The notes beneath the pieces are model-generated. The model was not told the origin of the DNA. It ran no database searches and saw nothing but the letters and a program-made list of their open reading frames with translations. Positions 14,692 to 22,865 of a stretch of DNA of 24,648 nucleotides are shown here, one piece after another. Location: contig DDTL01000139.1 in the NCBI GenBank assembly GCA_002344345.1, positions 200 through 24,847 of the forward strand, read 5' to 3'. Position 1 is the stretch's first letter, and each line of letters starts with the position of its first letter. The stretch comes from Saprospiraceae bacterium UBA2365 (GTDB taxonomy: Bacteria > Bacteroidota > Bacteroidia > Chitinophagales > Saprospiraceae). The position numbers and the translations under genes were made by a program.

Positions 14692-15528
14692 TTAATTGGG
14701 ATGAATTTCAATATTACTTTTGTGATTAATAATGATCTCCATCATGATACTCTTTGCCTGAAATGTGATGTTGCCAATGAAATTTTGATTTGCACTGGAG
14801 TCAATAAAATGATTTTGATCAATATCATATACATACAGTCCTGTGCCTTGGCCGGAATAATTTATCTTATTGTTTTCATCCTGGAAAAAGGACATTTGGT
14901 AAGTTTCAATTGATTTGAAATAAGCTTTATTCTGATCAATCCGCTCTAAAATGAAAACAGACCTGGCATTCATTTCCCTGAAATTGGAAAATCCCGGCAG
15001 ATTGATCGATGGTTTTATTTCGAAGGAATCACCTACAGCCATTATTCTCTCAGGAAATTCTTCAAGACTGAATTGTTTTAAAGATTCTTTATTAATATTC
15101 TGTACAGACTGCGTATAACCATTTTCTGAAGAAATTGAGTCAATGCTTTCAATTCCGTAAGTATTCATCCATCCTGTATAAGTCATTGAATCTGACAACA
15201 TTTCGTACAAACCTTCCATCTCATTAATTTCCATTACGGTCATTGGAAATTTACCATCCTGATCTTGATGACCGGTAATTATTTTAGCTGTACTTTTTCT
15301 AATAGCATTTTTGTTAAAAGATGCTATCTGTTCTTCATCTAACTCTTTTTTCAGATCTTCGGCACTCTTTTCATTTATTTTCATAGACATGGTTGATTCT
15401 GATAACAAGTCGTAAATCAAGTCTGGTTTATAAATGACTTTGAAATCGACCTGATACTGGCTGAAAAGTCCGAAAGGGATCAGGAATAAAGTTGATAAAA
15501 TCAGGAATTGAATGCATTTGTGTGTCAT
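14692..15528 (-). CDS. Secreted protein of unknown function
   Basis: A 278-aa protein with a clean signal peptide (to about GLFSQ) followed by a soluble mature domain. A central VGDSFEIKPSINLPG segment (about 166-180) and the late FQAKSIMMEI strand recall Bacteroidota secreted proteins of the DUF6263 type, but I am not certain. The mature protein is acidic, Ser/Asn/Glu-rich and has no cysteine. It is on the same strand as the barrel/GLPGLI pair, but a 249-bp gap lies between, so a shared transcript is not assured. No enzymatic motif was found. Confidence 0.7.
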   Translation of the reverse strand: MTHKCIQFLILSTLFLIPFGLFSQYQVDFKVIYKPDLIYDLLSESTMSMKINEKSAEDLKKELDEEQIASFNKNAIRKSTAKIITGHQDQDGKFPMTVMEINEMEGLYEMLSDSMTYTGWMNTYGIESIDSISSENGYTQSVQNINKESLKQFSLEEFPERIMAVGDSFEIKPSINLPGFSNFREMNARSVFILERIDQNKAYFKSIETYQMSFFQDENNKINYSGQGTGLYVYDIDQNHFIDSSANQNFIGNITFQAKSIMMEIIINHKSNIEIHPN

Positions 15529-16412
15529 ATATAAGCTTTATTTGTTTTGATCCGGCTATGGTTGAATCTCAAGGAAAAATTCGACGTTTTTTTCGCTAAT
15601 CAGTATTGCCGGAAACATTGAATGCAATAAGTTCCATTAGGATAAAAATACTGTCTGACTCGTGAAAAACACCTGCTTGTTCAATAAACACAGATTTGCA
15701 ACATCATTACATGTATTTTACTCATCAAATAAAATCATATGGCGGTATAATGTTAAAACAAAAATAGTCTTAATTAATGTTTTTCCAAATTCCAACCTGA
15801 CTTTTTTGGCTTATTATCAGGTAGTTGTTCCGCCGGATTATACAGAGTATTCGCAAAATTCCACTATGGAATTAAAGGATTTTTCTTTCAGAAGTTCAAT
15901 CCGGGGAAAAAATAAAACCAATAATAACTTTCGTTAAAACTAAAAAATACCGATAATCTATTTTCCACTTATTCGATCTCAGGATGTAGGATAAGGGAAA
16001 ATCAGGATTTACCATTTTCACTTCGATTCTACGGTTTTCGATTGGTATTCTTAAGTCAAACAAACGGAATGATTAATTGAAATCATTTTTAATATATCAG
16101 CATAAAAATCAGATGGTTTAGATCAAAGTATATCATTTTAAAACCTGATCTTTTTTCTTTTTTCGCATAAAAGGGCACATTATCCAATATCGGGTTAGTA
16201 GTTTTTAAAAGGTTAGGAAAAACCTGAAGGGTGATATATATTAGTTATGACAATAAACAAGTTATTACAGCATTGCAGCCCGGCTTTTAAGTATTTTGGT
16301 GAAATAAAAAAAGATCAGTAGTTTTATCCGGGCTTAGGTTGGGCAGAGTGAATGGAATGAGCATGCTTACGCTTAGGCTTCAGGAAGAAAAAGGAAGATG
16401 GTCATCACCGCT
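15529..16412. other. AT-rich gene-free region
   Basis: About 880 bp that are visibly richer in A/T than the flanking genes. Reading frames are short. The longest plus-strand one (15662-15937, GTG start) has no signal, domain or codon pattern that supports it. Apart from scattered poly-A/T tracts I see no repeat or RNA structure here. It leads into the attC-like site at 16413. Confidence 0.5.
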
Positions 16413-16477
16413 GTATAACATGCGCTATGAAAACAAGCCTCCTATCGTCGGCTCGTATCATAGCCTGACCGTTGTGC
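16413..16477 (+). repeat. attC-like recombination site upstream of the propeller gene
   Basis: The ends are GTATAAC (16413-16419) and GTTGTGC (16471-16477). The reverse complement of the latter, GCACAAC, pairs with the former allowing two G-T wobbles. Each differs from the integron consensus RYYYAAC/GTTRRRY at one position. Inside are a perfect inverted repeat GCTATGA (16424-16430) / TCATAGC (16458-16464) and an inner AGCC/GGCT pair. Size (65 bp), symmetry and position just before a gene fit an attC site. No integrase gene is in the window. Confidence 0.45.
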
Positions 16478-16498
16478 GTCATATTATAAAAACCCGAA

Positions 16499-17560
16499 AT
16501 GAAAAATAAATTGAATTACATACTACTTATTTTGACACTGAACTTTTCCTGCGTTGGAAACAAATCAACAGAAGGAGAAACTAACAAGCTTGAATTGGAA
16601 GCAACTTCAAGAACAGACACCTTAAAATTCACTTCGGGAATTCGTTCTATTTTTCAAGATAGTAAAGGAAATTATTGGTTTGGAAGTGTTCGGGAAGGAG
16701 TTGCACTATACAATGGTACTTCTTTCACCTACTTTTCGACAAATGAAGGCTTGAGGGATAATCAAATTGTTTCAATTCAAGAAGACAAAAATGGAATTAT
16801 TTGGTTTGAATCTCAAAATGGGGTAAGTAGTTATGATGGAAAATTCATTCAAGACGAAACAAGAGGAATAACCGAAAATTACAAAGTTGAGTGGATGAAA
16901 TCGGATAATGACCTATGGTTTGGAGCTGGAATTAAAGAAGGAGTTTATAGATTTGATGGACATAAATTAAGCTATTTAGCTTTTCCTAATCCTAAAACTA
17001 TTAACCCAAACAATTTATATGGAGTAACGAGTTTTTCAAAAGGAAAAAACAATATGATTTGGTTTGGCACTTACGCAGGCGTTTTTGGCTATAATGGTAA
17101 AGAATTTAGAATTATCAACGATGAAACGCTTGGGCTTGATATTGAAGTTGAACCTCTTCATATTAGAAGTATACTGGAAGACTCAAAAGGCAGACTTTGG
17201 ATTGGTAACAATGGCATAGGTGTATTACTAAAAGAAGGTGATTCTATAATTAATTTTTCTGATAAGAAAAAATTAATTCACCCGACAAGTGGTAGAAAAG
17301 GTGATAAATCATTACCTGGCACGCTCGAACACGTTTTCACAATTGCAGAAGACAGTAATGGAAATATATGGTTTGGAGACAGAGATGCAGGAATTTGGAA
17401 ATATGATGGTGTAAAGATGACTAATTACACAAAGAAAGATGGACTTGTAAATGACAATGCTCTATCCATTTTTGAAGATGATAAAGGCGAATTGTGGTTT
17501 GGAATGGAAGACGGAAAAGTGTATAAATTGTACGGAAAAACTTTTGAAAGGCAATTTTAA
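16499..17560 (+). CDS. Seven-bladed Reg_prop beta-propeller lipoprotein, cassette-borne
   Basis: A 353-aa protein. The N-terminus MKNKLNYILLILTLNFSC is a lipoprotein-type signal with C18 as the likely lipidated cysteine. The rest is seven propeller repeats of the two-component-regulator propeller type, each with a (D/K)xxGxxWFG-like strand; the tryptophans are at W60, W102, W140, W188, W234, W291 and W333, so a closed seven-bladed ring is expected. Such blades normally form the sensor of hybrid two-component kinases, but here there is no transmembrane helix, kinase or DNA-binding domain after them. It is probably a surface or periplasmic binding protein; the ligand is unknown. Codons are more A/T-rich than in its neighbours and attC-like sequences sit on both sides, which points to horizontal acquisition. 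Confidence 0.8.
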   Translation: MKNKLNYILLILTLNFSCVGNKSTEGETNKLELEATSRTDTLKFTSGIRSIFQDSKGNYWFGSVREGVALYNGTSFTYFSTNEGLRDNQIVSIQEDKNGIIWFESQNGVSSYDGKFIQDETRGITENYKVEWMKSDNDLWFGAGIKEGVYRFDGHKLSYLAFPNPKTINPNNLYGVTSFSKGKNNMIWFGTYAGVFGYNGKEFRIINDETLGLDIEVEPLHIRSILEDSKGRLWIGNNGIGVLLKEGDSIINFSDKKKLIHPTSGRKGDKSLPGTLEHVFTIAEDSNGNIWFGDRDAGIWKYDGVKMTNYTKKDGLVNDNALSIFEDDKGELWFGMEDGKVYKLYGKTFERQF

Positions 17561-17571
17561 GAAATACGAAC

Positions 17572-17710
17572 GAACAACGGCGGTTTGGGGTATTGGCGGG
17601 TTCAGTGCTTCGTAGGACAGTTTTGTGGCAGATTCAAGTGCATTGCTTCGATTGATCTTTTGTGCTAAAAATCCGCCACGACTCCAAGCCTCGACCGTAA
17701 TACCCAAGGC
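17572..17710 (+). repeat. Long attC-like site after the propeller gene, right end apparently lost
   Basis: It starts 11 bp after the stop codon with CGAACAACGG, the reverse complement (one mismatch) of CCGTTGTGCG at the upstream site. A long foldable structure follows: TTGGGGTATT (17585-17594) pairs with AATACCCAA (17699-17707), and GGCGG (17595-17599) pairs with CCGCC (17673-17677). The expected closing GTTGT half-site is not seen, and AT-rich sequence continues to the repeat element at 17769. A minus-strand ORF across this block is an artefact of the repeat. Confidence 0.45.
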
Positions 17711-17768
17711 ACATAATATACTAATATACTGAACAAAAGACACATCTATAGGCTGAACAATAATAAAC

Positions 17769-17984
17769 TGAGTCTGCTCCGAAAAGTCTTTGTCGACTAA
17801 ATCCCCACTGACGTTTTCAGTCAGCACAGGTACAGACGTTTTCAAGCGGTACACGCCTAAAAGGAGATGTTTAATTTGTTGAATTTCAATCGTTTTCCTT
17901 AAGTCTTGTGCTGATCTGTGACATCTGTAGGTAGGGTAAAAAACGATTCAAAATCAACAAACCGGACTTTTCAGAGCAGACTCA
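17769..17984. repeat. Dispersed inverted-repeat (MITE-like) element, copy 3, 216 bp
   Basis: The best-preserved copy. The left end TGAGTCTGCTCCGAAAAGTC (17769-17788) matches the reverse complement of the right end (17965-17984) with one mismatch. The inner arms at 17875-17896 and 17940-17961 are complementary with two mismatches in 22, so a single strand could form a long hairpin. A 25-bp internal duplication (GACGTTTTCA at 17810 and at 17835) explains the 24-bp greater length than copy 2. No ORF of its own and no obvious target-site duplication were found. Confidence 0.8.
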
Positions 17985-18219
17985 AATATTGGTTTTCAAG
18001 TATTAATTTCACAAGAAACCTTAAGGCCAGATTTCTCATCCTGCTAAAATTTATTACATCCTGATTTTCCCCAAAAATGAATTCTGAATAAATACCCGGA
18101 TCAAATGAGAGAGAAGATTTTTTAAAGAATTTTTGCAGCCCGTTGAGGATTTTATTCCCACTCTCAATGTATAATAATGATCGGTAATTTCCGTTTTGAT
18201 TAAAAACCCAAGATATGGC
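17971..18219 (-). CDS. Short hypothetical ORF ending inside the repeat element, possibly truncated
   Basis: A minus-strand frame from ATG (18219) with 82 codons and no internal stop (MPSWVFNQNGNYRSLLYIES...). The later part, SFDPGIYSEFIFGENQDV...RNLALRFLVKLIL, reads like real protein. Its stop is the TGA within the terminal repeat of copy 3, and the last residues (SLL) come from that repeat, so an older, longer gene may have been cut by the insertion. Its first 5 nt overlap the start of the DUF4173 gene on the other strand. No family is recognised, and it may be chance. Confidence 0.3.
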   Translation of the reverse strand, partial: AISWVFNQNGNYRSLLYIESGNKILNGLQKFFKKSSLSFDPGIYSEFIFGENQDVINFSRMRNLALRFLVKLILENQYLSLL

Positions 18220-19732
18220 ATCAAAAAAAACAGCTTATGTTACCCTGGCGTTTGCGATCATCCTCACTTTTTTATTCTACAAACAATCTTTCGGGATCAA
18301 CCTGTTGATCGGTGAGATCATCTTCTTTGCCTGGCTGCTGTATAATCGATCCTTGCCGTTGAAAGGAAAATATACGATCACCCTTGGTGTCGGGTTATTA
18401 TTGACCGGATTTTTTTCAGTGATCAACCACTCAGCCTTTACGATTTTCATCAACCTGATCGTCCTGTTCATTTTCAGTGGATTATTGATTTTCCCGCAAA
18501 CAAAATCCCTGATTTATGCTGCTGGCAATGGTTTTCACAAACTGTTGAACGGTCCGGCCATGTTCCTCAGTGATCTGTCGGGCAAAAAGCGAGGCAATTC
18601 CTCCCGTTTTTGGCGGAAATTCAGCATATTTGCTTTGCCCGTCATGATCATATTGTTTTTCGTTTTAATATACAGATTGGCCAACCCGATTTTTGACAAT
18701 GCACTCCTTGAGATCAGTGATTTTATCGAAGATACGTTTGGAAAGATCTTTGAATATGTAGATTTTTTGGTGGTCCCGGTTTTCCTGGTCTGTATGTTCG
18801 TGAGTATTTTTCTGTTGAATGGTACACCCAACCAATACCTCATTGAGCTGAATAAAAAAGCAACGCTTTTCCTTGTAAGGCAACGGAAGCCTTTTTTGCA
18901 TACTTTCAGGATGACGGCTTTGAAAAATGAATTAAAAGCAGGTGTGTTTTTGTTTTTGGTACTGAATATTTTATTGTTGATCCTGAATTTCATCGATATC
19001 AGGTGGGTTTGGTTTGGCTTCGAATGGGAAGGAGAATACCTCAAACAGTTTGTTCACGAAGGAACTTATCTGCTCATTCTTTCCATACTGATTTCCATCG
19101 CGTTGGTGATTTATTTTTTTCGCGGCAATCAGAATTTCTACAGCCAAAACCGCTTATTGAAAATTCTGAGCTACGCATGGATCTTTCAAAATGGCATTCT
19201 GGCCGTCTCGGTGGCGATACGCAATTTTTGGTACATACACTATTTTGCATTGGCCTATAAAAGAATAGGGGTGATCATCTTCCTGTTGCTCACGCTGTAT
19301 GGGCTGTACACCGTTTTTATGAAAGTAAAACACAGGAAAACCTCATTTTATCTTTTCAAACAAAATTCATTTGCCATAATTTTGGTACTGATGATCAGTT
19401 CATTGATCCATTGGGATCAGTTCATCGCCAAATATAATTTTGCCCACGCTGACAAGTCATTTTTACACCTTGACTTTATGTCAGGCTTACCGGATAAAAC
19501 CCTGCCTCATCTGGATAAAACGTTGGAAGAATTGAAAGGTATTCAAAAAAAGCAGGCAGCATTGTTCCCGTTTGAAGAAAAGTATATGCTGCCTGAAGAT
19601 TATGTTCAACATATAGCGAACCGGAAAAATGATTTCATGGATAAATGGGAAAACACCAGTCTGTTGTCATGGAATCTGGCGGAGTATCGCGCGTATCAGA
19701 AATTGAAGGAGAAAAATAATTTGGAAAAGTAA
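18215..19732 (+). CDS. DUF4173-type multi-spanning membrane protein
   Basis: A 505-aa polytopic membrane protein with roughly ten to eleven hydrophobic segments (for example about 8-24, 52-70, 74-92, 135-155, 180-200, 240-260, 280-298, 345-363 and 383-398). A soluble C-terminal tail of about 100 residues follows. The IYRLANPIFDN segment after the fifth helix and the HWDQFIAKYNFAHAD region match what I recall of DUF4173 proteins, which are often annotated beside DUF4153. The function is unknown. The ATG at 18215 gives a short basic N-terminus before the first helix. The gene stands alone, with a 124-bp gap to the T9SS cargo gene that has its own promoter. Confidence 0.72.
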   Translation: MASKKTAYVTLAFAIILTFLFYKQSFGINLLIGEIIFFAWLLYNRSLPLKGKYTITLGVGLLLTGFFSVINHSAFTIFINLIVLFIFSGLLIFPQTKSLIYAAGNGFHKLLNGPAMFLSDLSGKKRGNSSRFWRKFSIFALPVMIILFFVLIYRLANPIFDNALLEISDFIEDTFGKIFEYVDFLVVPVFLVCMFVSIFLLNGTPNQYLIELNKKATLFLVRQRKPFLHTFRMTALKNELKAGVFLFLVLNILLLILNFIDIRWVWFGFEWEGEYLKQFVHEGTYLLILSILISIALVIYFFRGNQNFYSQNRLLKILSYAWIFQNGILAVSVAIRNFWYIHYFALAYKRIGVIIFLLLTLYGLYTVFMKVKHRKTSFYLFKQNSFAIILVLMISSLIHWDQFIAKYNFAHADKSFLHLDFMSGLPDKTLPHLDKTLEELKGIQKKQAALFPFEEKYMLPEDYVQHIANRKNDFMDKWENTSLLSWNLAEYRAYQKLKEKNNLEK

Positions 19733-19809
19733 ATCAAAACAAGATTGGCTGTCAAATTCAAATAGAGATGTAACTTTAATAATTCAATAATATTTTCTTT
19801 ATCAACATG

Positions 19810-19837
19810 TTGGAAATGCTAAAAATTTGTACATTTG
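19810..19837 (+). promoter_or_regulatory. Bacteroidota-type promoter, TTG-N17-TACATTTG
   Basis: TTG at 19810-19812 and TACATTTG at 19830-19837 with a 17-bp spacer match the phylum's -33/-7 consensus. The predicted start of transcription (about 19843-19845) leaves a leader of about 13 nt to the ATG at 19857. This supports that ATG over the upstream TTG at 19827, which falls within the promoter. Confidence 0.55.
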
Positions 19838-19856
19838 GAGTATAAAGTCCCTTGCA

Positions 19857-20753
19857 ATGAAATTTATTATCCTTCTATCCCTGATATTTTATTTTATACC
19901 AGGCACTGCGCAGGAATGGGCTCCTGTCGGAGCAAAATGGCACTATGACATTTTATACGCGTTTTCAGGAGACGTTGGTTATCACGAAGTGTATTGTGAT
20001 TCCATCGTTGAGATCGCCGGAAAATCATGTAAGCGGATCAATATCGACTATGCAGCATGCAATAACTATTTCACTCAAAAATTATATACCTACTCACAGG
20101 GCGATTCGTTGATGGTCTACGATCCGCAATTGGATATATTCCAGATGCTGTACAATTTTGGTGCTGAACCCGGGGATAAATGGAATTATTTGATCGTAGA
20201 ATTTTTTGAAGGATCCATTGATACCCTTCAAATACAGGTAGATTCCATAGGGCTGGAGTACATCAACGGAACTGCATTGAAAAAACAATATATTAGTTAT
20301 ACTTATCCGGAAGAATATCAACTTTATACTCATGGAATAGTTATGGAGAAACTGGGTGATATCGTTTTTCTTGCTAATATCAACACTTCCTTTTATGGTT
20401 TATGTGATGTAGACTTTATTGGATTTCTAAGGTGTTATGAAGATGCAGAAATCGGGTTTTATTCAACTGAACTTAGGGATTCCTGTACCTGGTCTTTCAA
20501 GTGGGGATCATCATTTAAAACAATATATGAAGAAAGTATCCGTATATTTCCAAATCCGGTAGATAAAAATTTATATTTTTCTACTACGGATATTACCTGT
20601 AAATACCAAATATTCAATGGATTAGGTCAAATAATGATGACCGGAGAAGGCAGGAGTACAGATGTTTCAGGATTAGCTGAAGGCTTGTATATAATAGTTT
20701 TGGATAACGGTATTGAAAAAGCAACAACCCTGTTTGTAAAGCTTGGACAATAA
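19857..20753 (+). CDS. T9SS type A sorting-domain protein
   Basis: A 298-aa cargo protein of the type IX secretion system. A Sec signal peptide (MKFIILLSLIFYFIPGTAQ) opens it at the ATG 19857, a start fixed by the promoter just upstream. The mature N-terminal region (about 20-220) begins EWAPVGAKWHYD, common in Bacteroidota secreted proteins of unknown function. It contains several cysteines that could form disulfides. The last 75 or so residues are the sorting domain: IRIFPNPVDKNLYF, then QIFNGLGQIMMTGEG, and a final LAEGLYIIVL...KLGQ. The protein is expected to cross the outer membrane and be released or anchored at the surface. Its activity is unknown. Confidence 0.87.
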   Translation: MKFIILLSLIFYFIPGTAQEWAPVGAKWHYDILYAFSGDVGYHEVYCDSIVEIAGKSCKRINIDYAACNNYFTQKLYTYSQGDSLMVYDPQLDIFQMLYNFGAEPGDKWNYLIVEFFEGSIDTLQIQVDSIGLEYINGTALKKQYISYTYPEEYQLYTHGIVMEKLGDIVFLANINTSFYGLCDVDFIGFLRCYEDAEIGFYSTELRDSCTWSFKWGSSFKTIYEESIRIFPNPVDKNLYFSTTDITCKYQIFNGLGQIMMTGEGRSTDVSGLAEGLYIIVLDNGIEKATTLFVKLGQ

Positions 20754-20798
20754 CCCGTTTTAGGTTTCGAAATTCTCCGTATCGTAAATTCAATAAAG

Positions 20799-22865
20799 TT
20801 ATTTTCTGACAATATTCACCCGGGCATCTACTGCATAAATCCCGGTTTCATCTGCCAGCAACGGGTTCAGGTCCATCTCTGCTATTTCCGGAGCAATTTG
20901 CATCAACTGCGATATCCTGCCGATCAATTCATAGAAAAGCTCCAGGTTAATGCCCTTTTTACCCCTGATCCCGCGTAATACAGGAAACATTTGCAGGCTT
21001 GAAACACCGGTAACGATCTCTTCCGGTGTCAGGGGAGTGAGGATGGCCTGAACATCTTTCAGCACCTCCAGATAGATGCCTCCCATGCCGAAAAGTACCA
21101 GATGACCGAATTTGTCTTCCCGCTTGCTTCCTGCAAAAAGTTCCATTCCCTTGTGCATTTTCTGGATCAGTACGCCGGTCACCTGAACTTTGGACATCAA
21201 CTGATCAAAATGCATCTTCATGTCATTTTCATTATCCACACCAAGAATGACGCCTCCGATGTCAGATTTATGTACCGGACCAATGGTCTTCATCACGACC
21301 GGAAATTCAATTTGTGGCAGCAGGCTGACCAATTGATCCTTTGTATGCGCATACCATTCGCTGACCATCGGGAAACCTGCGGCTGTGAGCAATTGAGTAT
21401 GCTGGTCAGGAGATAAATAACCATCTTTTGCTCCGTCAATGATCCTTCTGATCGCAGCTTCATCCATGACAAATTGAAGTGGTTTTTGATCTTCAAATTT
21501 CGGAAAATGGTACATTTTGCTCAAAGTTGTGCCAAAAACCGATTCATCGGCAAAAAACATGTGGCCGGAATTGATAAACTGTTCCTGTGCCTCAGCTGCA
21601 TTTACAGGTGAAGGTAAAACCGGATAAACAGGTTTTTTCAGATCTGCCATTTTTTGTGCCAAAGTATCATAAACAGGACTGACATCAAACAATCCCGGAC
21701 TACCAAAAATGACTGCCATCGCATCGATCTGTTCAAAATCCCGTTCGCAATAATCCAGGATCAAAGCCAGTTCCTGACTGGTTCCTGTTGCTAAAAAATC
21801 GATAGGGTTGGACACCGATGAACCATTGGCTAATTGGCTCAATAGTTCGTCTGCTTTTTGACCTGAAATTGCGGGCACTTTCAAACCGCCTTTTTCGAGT
21901 GCATCAGCCATCAAAACACCTGCGCCACCTGCATGAGTGATCACAGCAATATTTTTTCCAAAGGGCAAGCCATTCCTGGCTATGATGGCGGCATACATGA
22001 GTTCTTCTCTGCTATTGCAAAGGAATATGCCCGCTTTTTGGAACATGGCTTTAACAGCGACAGATGGACTGGCCAATGCTCCGGTGTGTGAGGATGCGGC
22101 TCGACTGCCGGCTTCCGTCATTCCAGCTTTCAGCGCCACAATCTGTACACCTTTTTTATATAAATTTTTGGTCAATCTGATGAATCTGTCGGGATCGTCA
22201 ATGTTTTCGATATAGATCATAATGACCTTACTGCTTTGACCCTCCACATAAGACTGATCCAGGTATTCCAACACAGTTTCCACTTTGATCTGTGTGGCAT
22301 TGCCTACTGTATACACGCCTGAAAACCGAAGTCCCAGCCTGACACCGGCTTCCATGATGAAAACAGCTGTGGAACCCGAACTGGAAATGAAATCAATGCC
22401 TCCGGAGCTTAATTTAGGAATGGGCGTCGTGAAAACACTCTGGTGGTTTGCATTCATGAATCCGATGCAATTTGGCCCGATCAATGCAACCTGATACTTT
22501 TCTGCAATTTCAAGCAAACGGGATTCAAGCGCTTTCCCTGCATTATCCAACTCGCCAAAACCAGCTGAAATGATGATGAAGGCTTTGGTTCCTTTTTTAC
22601 ACAGAGCTTCCATTGTGTCAGGGCAAAATGCAGCCGGAATGGACAAAATAGCCAGTTCGGCTAAAGGAAGGCTATCGACATCCGGATAGGATCTGATGCC
22701 CTGAACCAAATCAGAGCCGGGGTTCAAAACATATAAATCTCCTATGAAACTGCCCTTCAGGATGTTTTCAAGGATCTTACCGCCGGGTTTATTAAGGTTG
22801 GATGAACCACCGACCACTACTATGCCGGAAGGATTGATGAGGCTGTTATTGATCATTTGACTCAA
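20799..22865 (-). CDS. Acyl-CoA/acetyl-CoA synthetase (ADP-forming), fused alpha-beta
   Basis: A 688-aa cytosolic enzyme, the usual size for the fused form. It catalyses acyl-CoA + ADP + Pi to acid + CoA + ATP, typically with acetate. Domains are a CoA-binding Rossmann fold (about 5-130), a succinyl-CoA-synthetase-like flavodoxin domain (about 150-290) with the phospho-histidine H260 in SSHTGALA, a second ligase-CoA domain (about 300-450), then an ATP-grasp beta part (about 470-688). There VVMKTIGPVHKSDIGGV carries the conserved H532. No acetyltransferase (GNAT) domain is attached, so it is not a Pat-type protein acetylase. It allows ATP gain from acetyl-CoA, useful under oxygen limitation. 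A -7-like TATTTTTG lies close upstream (22886-22879) but lacks a well-spaced -33 box. Confidence 0.92.
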   Translation of the reverse strand: MSQMINNSLINPSGIVVVGGSSNLNKPGGKILENILKGSFIGDLYVLNPGSDLVQGIRSYPDVDSLPLAELAILSIPAAFCPDTMEALCKKGTKAFIIISAGFGELDNAGKALESRLLEIAEKYQVALIGPNCIGFMNANHQSVFTTPIPKLSSGGIDFISSSGSTAVFIMEAGVRLGLRFSGVYTVGNATQIKVETVLEYLDQSYVEGQSSKVIMIYIENIDDPDRFIRLTKNLYKKGVQIVALKAGMTEAGSRAASSHTGALASPSVAVKAMFQKAGIFLCNSREELMYAAIIARNGLPFGKNIAVITHAGGAGVLMADALEKGGLKVPAISGQKADELLSQLANGSSVSNPIDFLATGTSQELALILDYCERDFEQIDAMAVIFGSPGLFDVSPVYDTLAQKMADLKKPVYPVLPSPVNAAEAQEQFINSGHMFFADESVFGTTLSKMYHFPKFEDQKPLQFVMDEAAIRRIIDGAKDGYLSPDQHTQLLTAAGFPMVSEWYAHTKDQLVSLLPQIEFPVVMKTIGPVHKSDIGGVILGVDNENDMKMHFDQLMSKVQVTGVLIQKMHKGMELFAGSKREDKFGHLVLFGMGGIYLEVLKDVQAILTPLTPEEIVTGVSSLQMFPVLRGIRGKKGINLELFYELIGRISQLMQIAPEIAEMDLNPLLADETGIYAVDARVNIVRK

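Noticed and set aside
14472..14711. 79-codon minus-strand ORF between the barrel gene and the secreted-protein gene
   Set aside because: Overlaps the end of the supported upstream gene and has no protein-like features.
15662..15937. 91-codon ORF with GTG start in the AT-rich gap
   Set aside because: No signal peptide, domain, plausible start context or codon bias; it is expected by chance in such a stretch.
16413..17710. CRISPR or simple tandem-repeat explanation for the palindromes around the propeller gene
   Set aside because: There are only two different sites, not regularly spaced identical repeats, and the arrangement with the gene fits a cassette better.
17462..17854. 130-codon minus-strand ORF across the end of the propeller gene, the attC-like site and the start of repeat copy 3
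   Set aside because: It runs through three unrelated sequence blocks antisense to a well-supported gene, and has no domain or signal. It is an artefact of stop-poor repeat sequence.
18535..19044. 169-codon minus-strand ORF inside the DUF4173 gene
   Set aside because: Fully antisense to a membrane protein gene; Lys/Arg/Ser-rich with no domain, typical of a shadow of hydrophobic codons.
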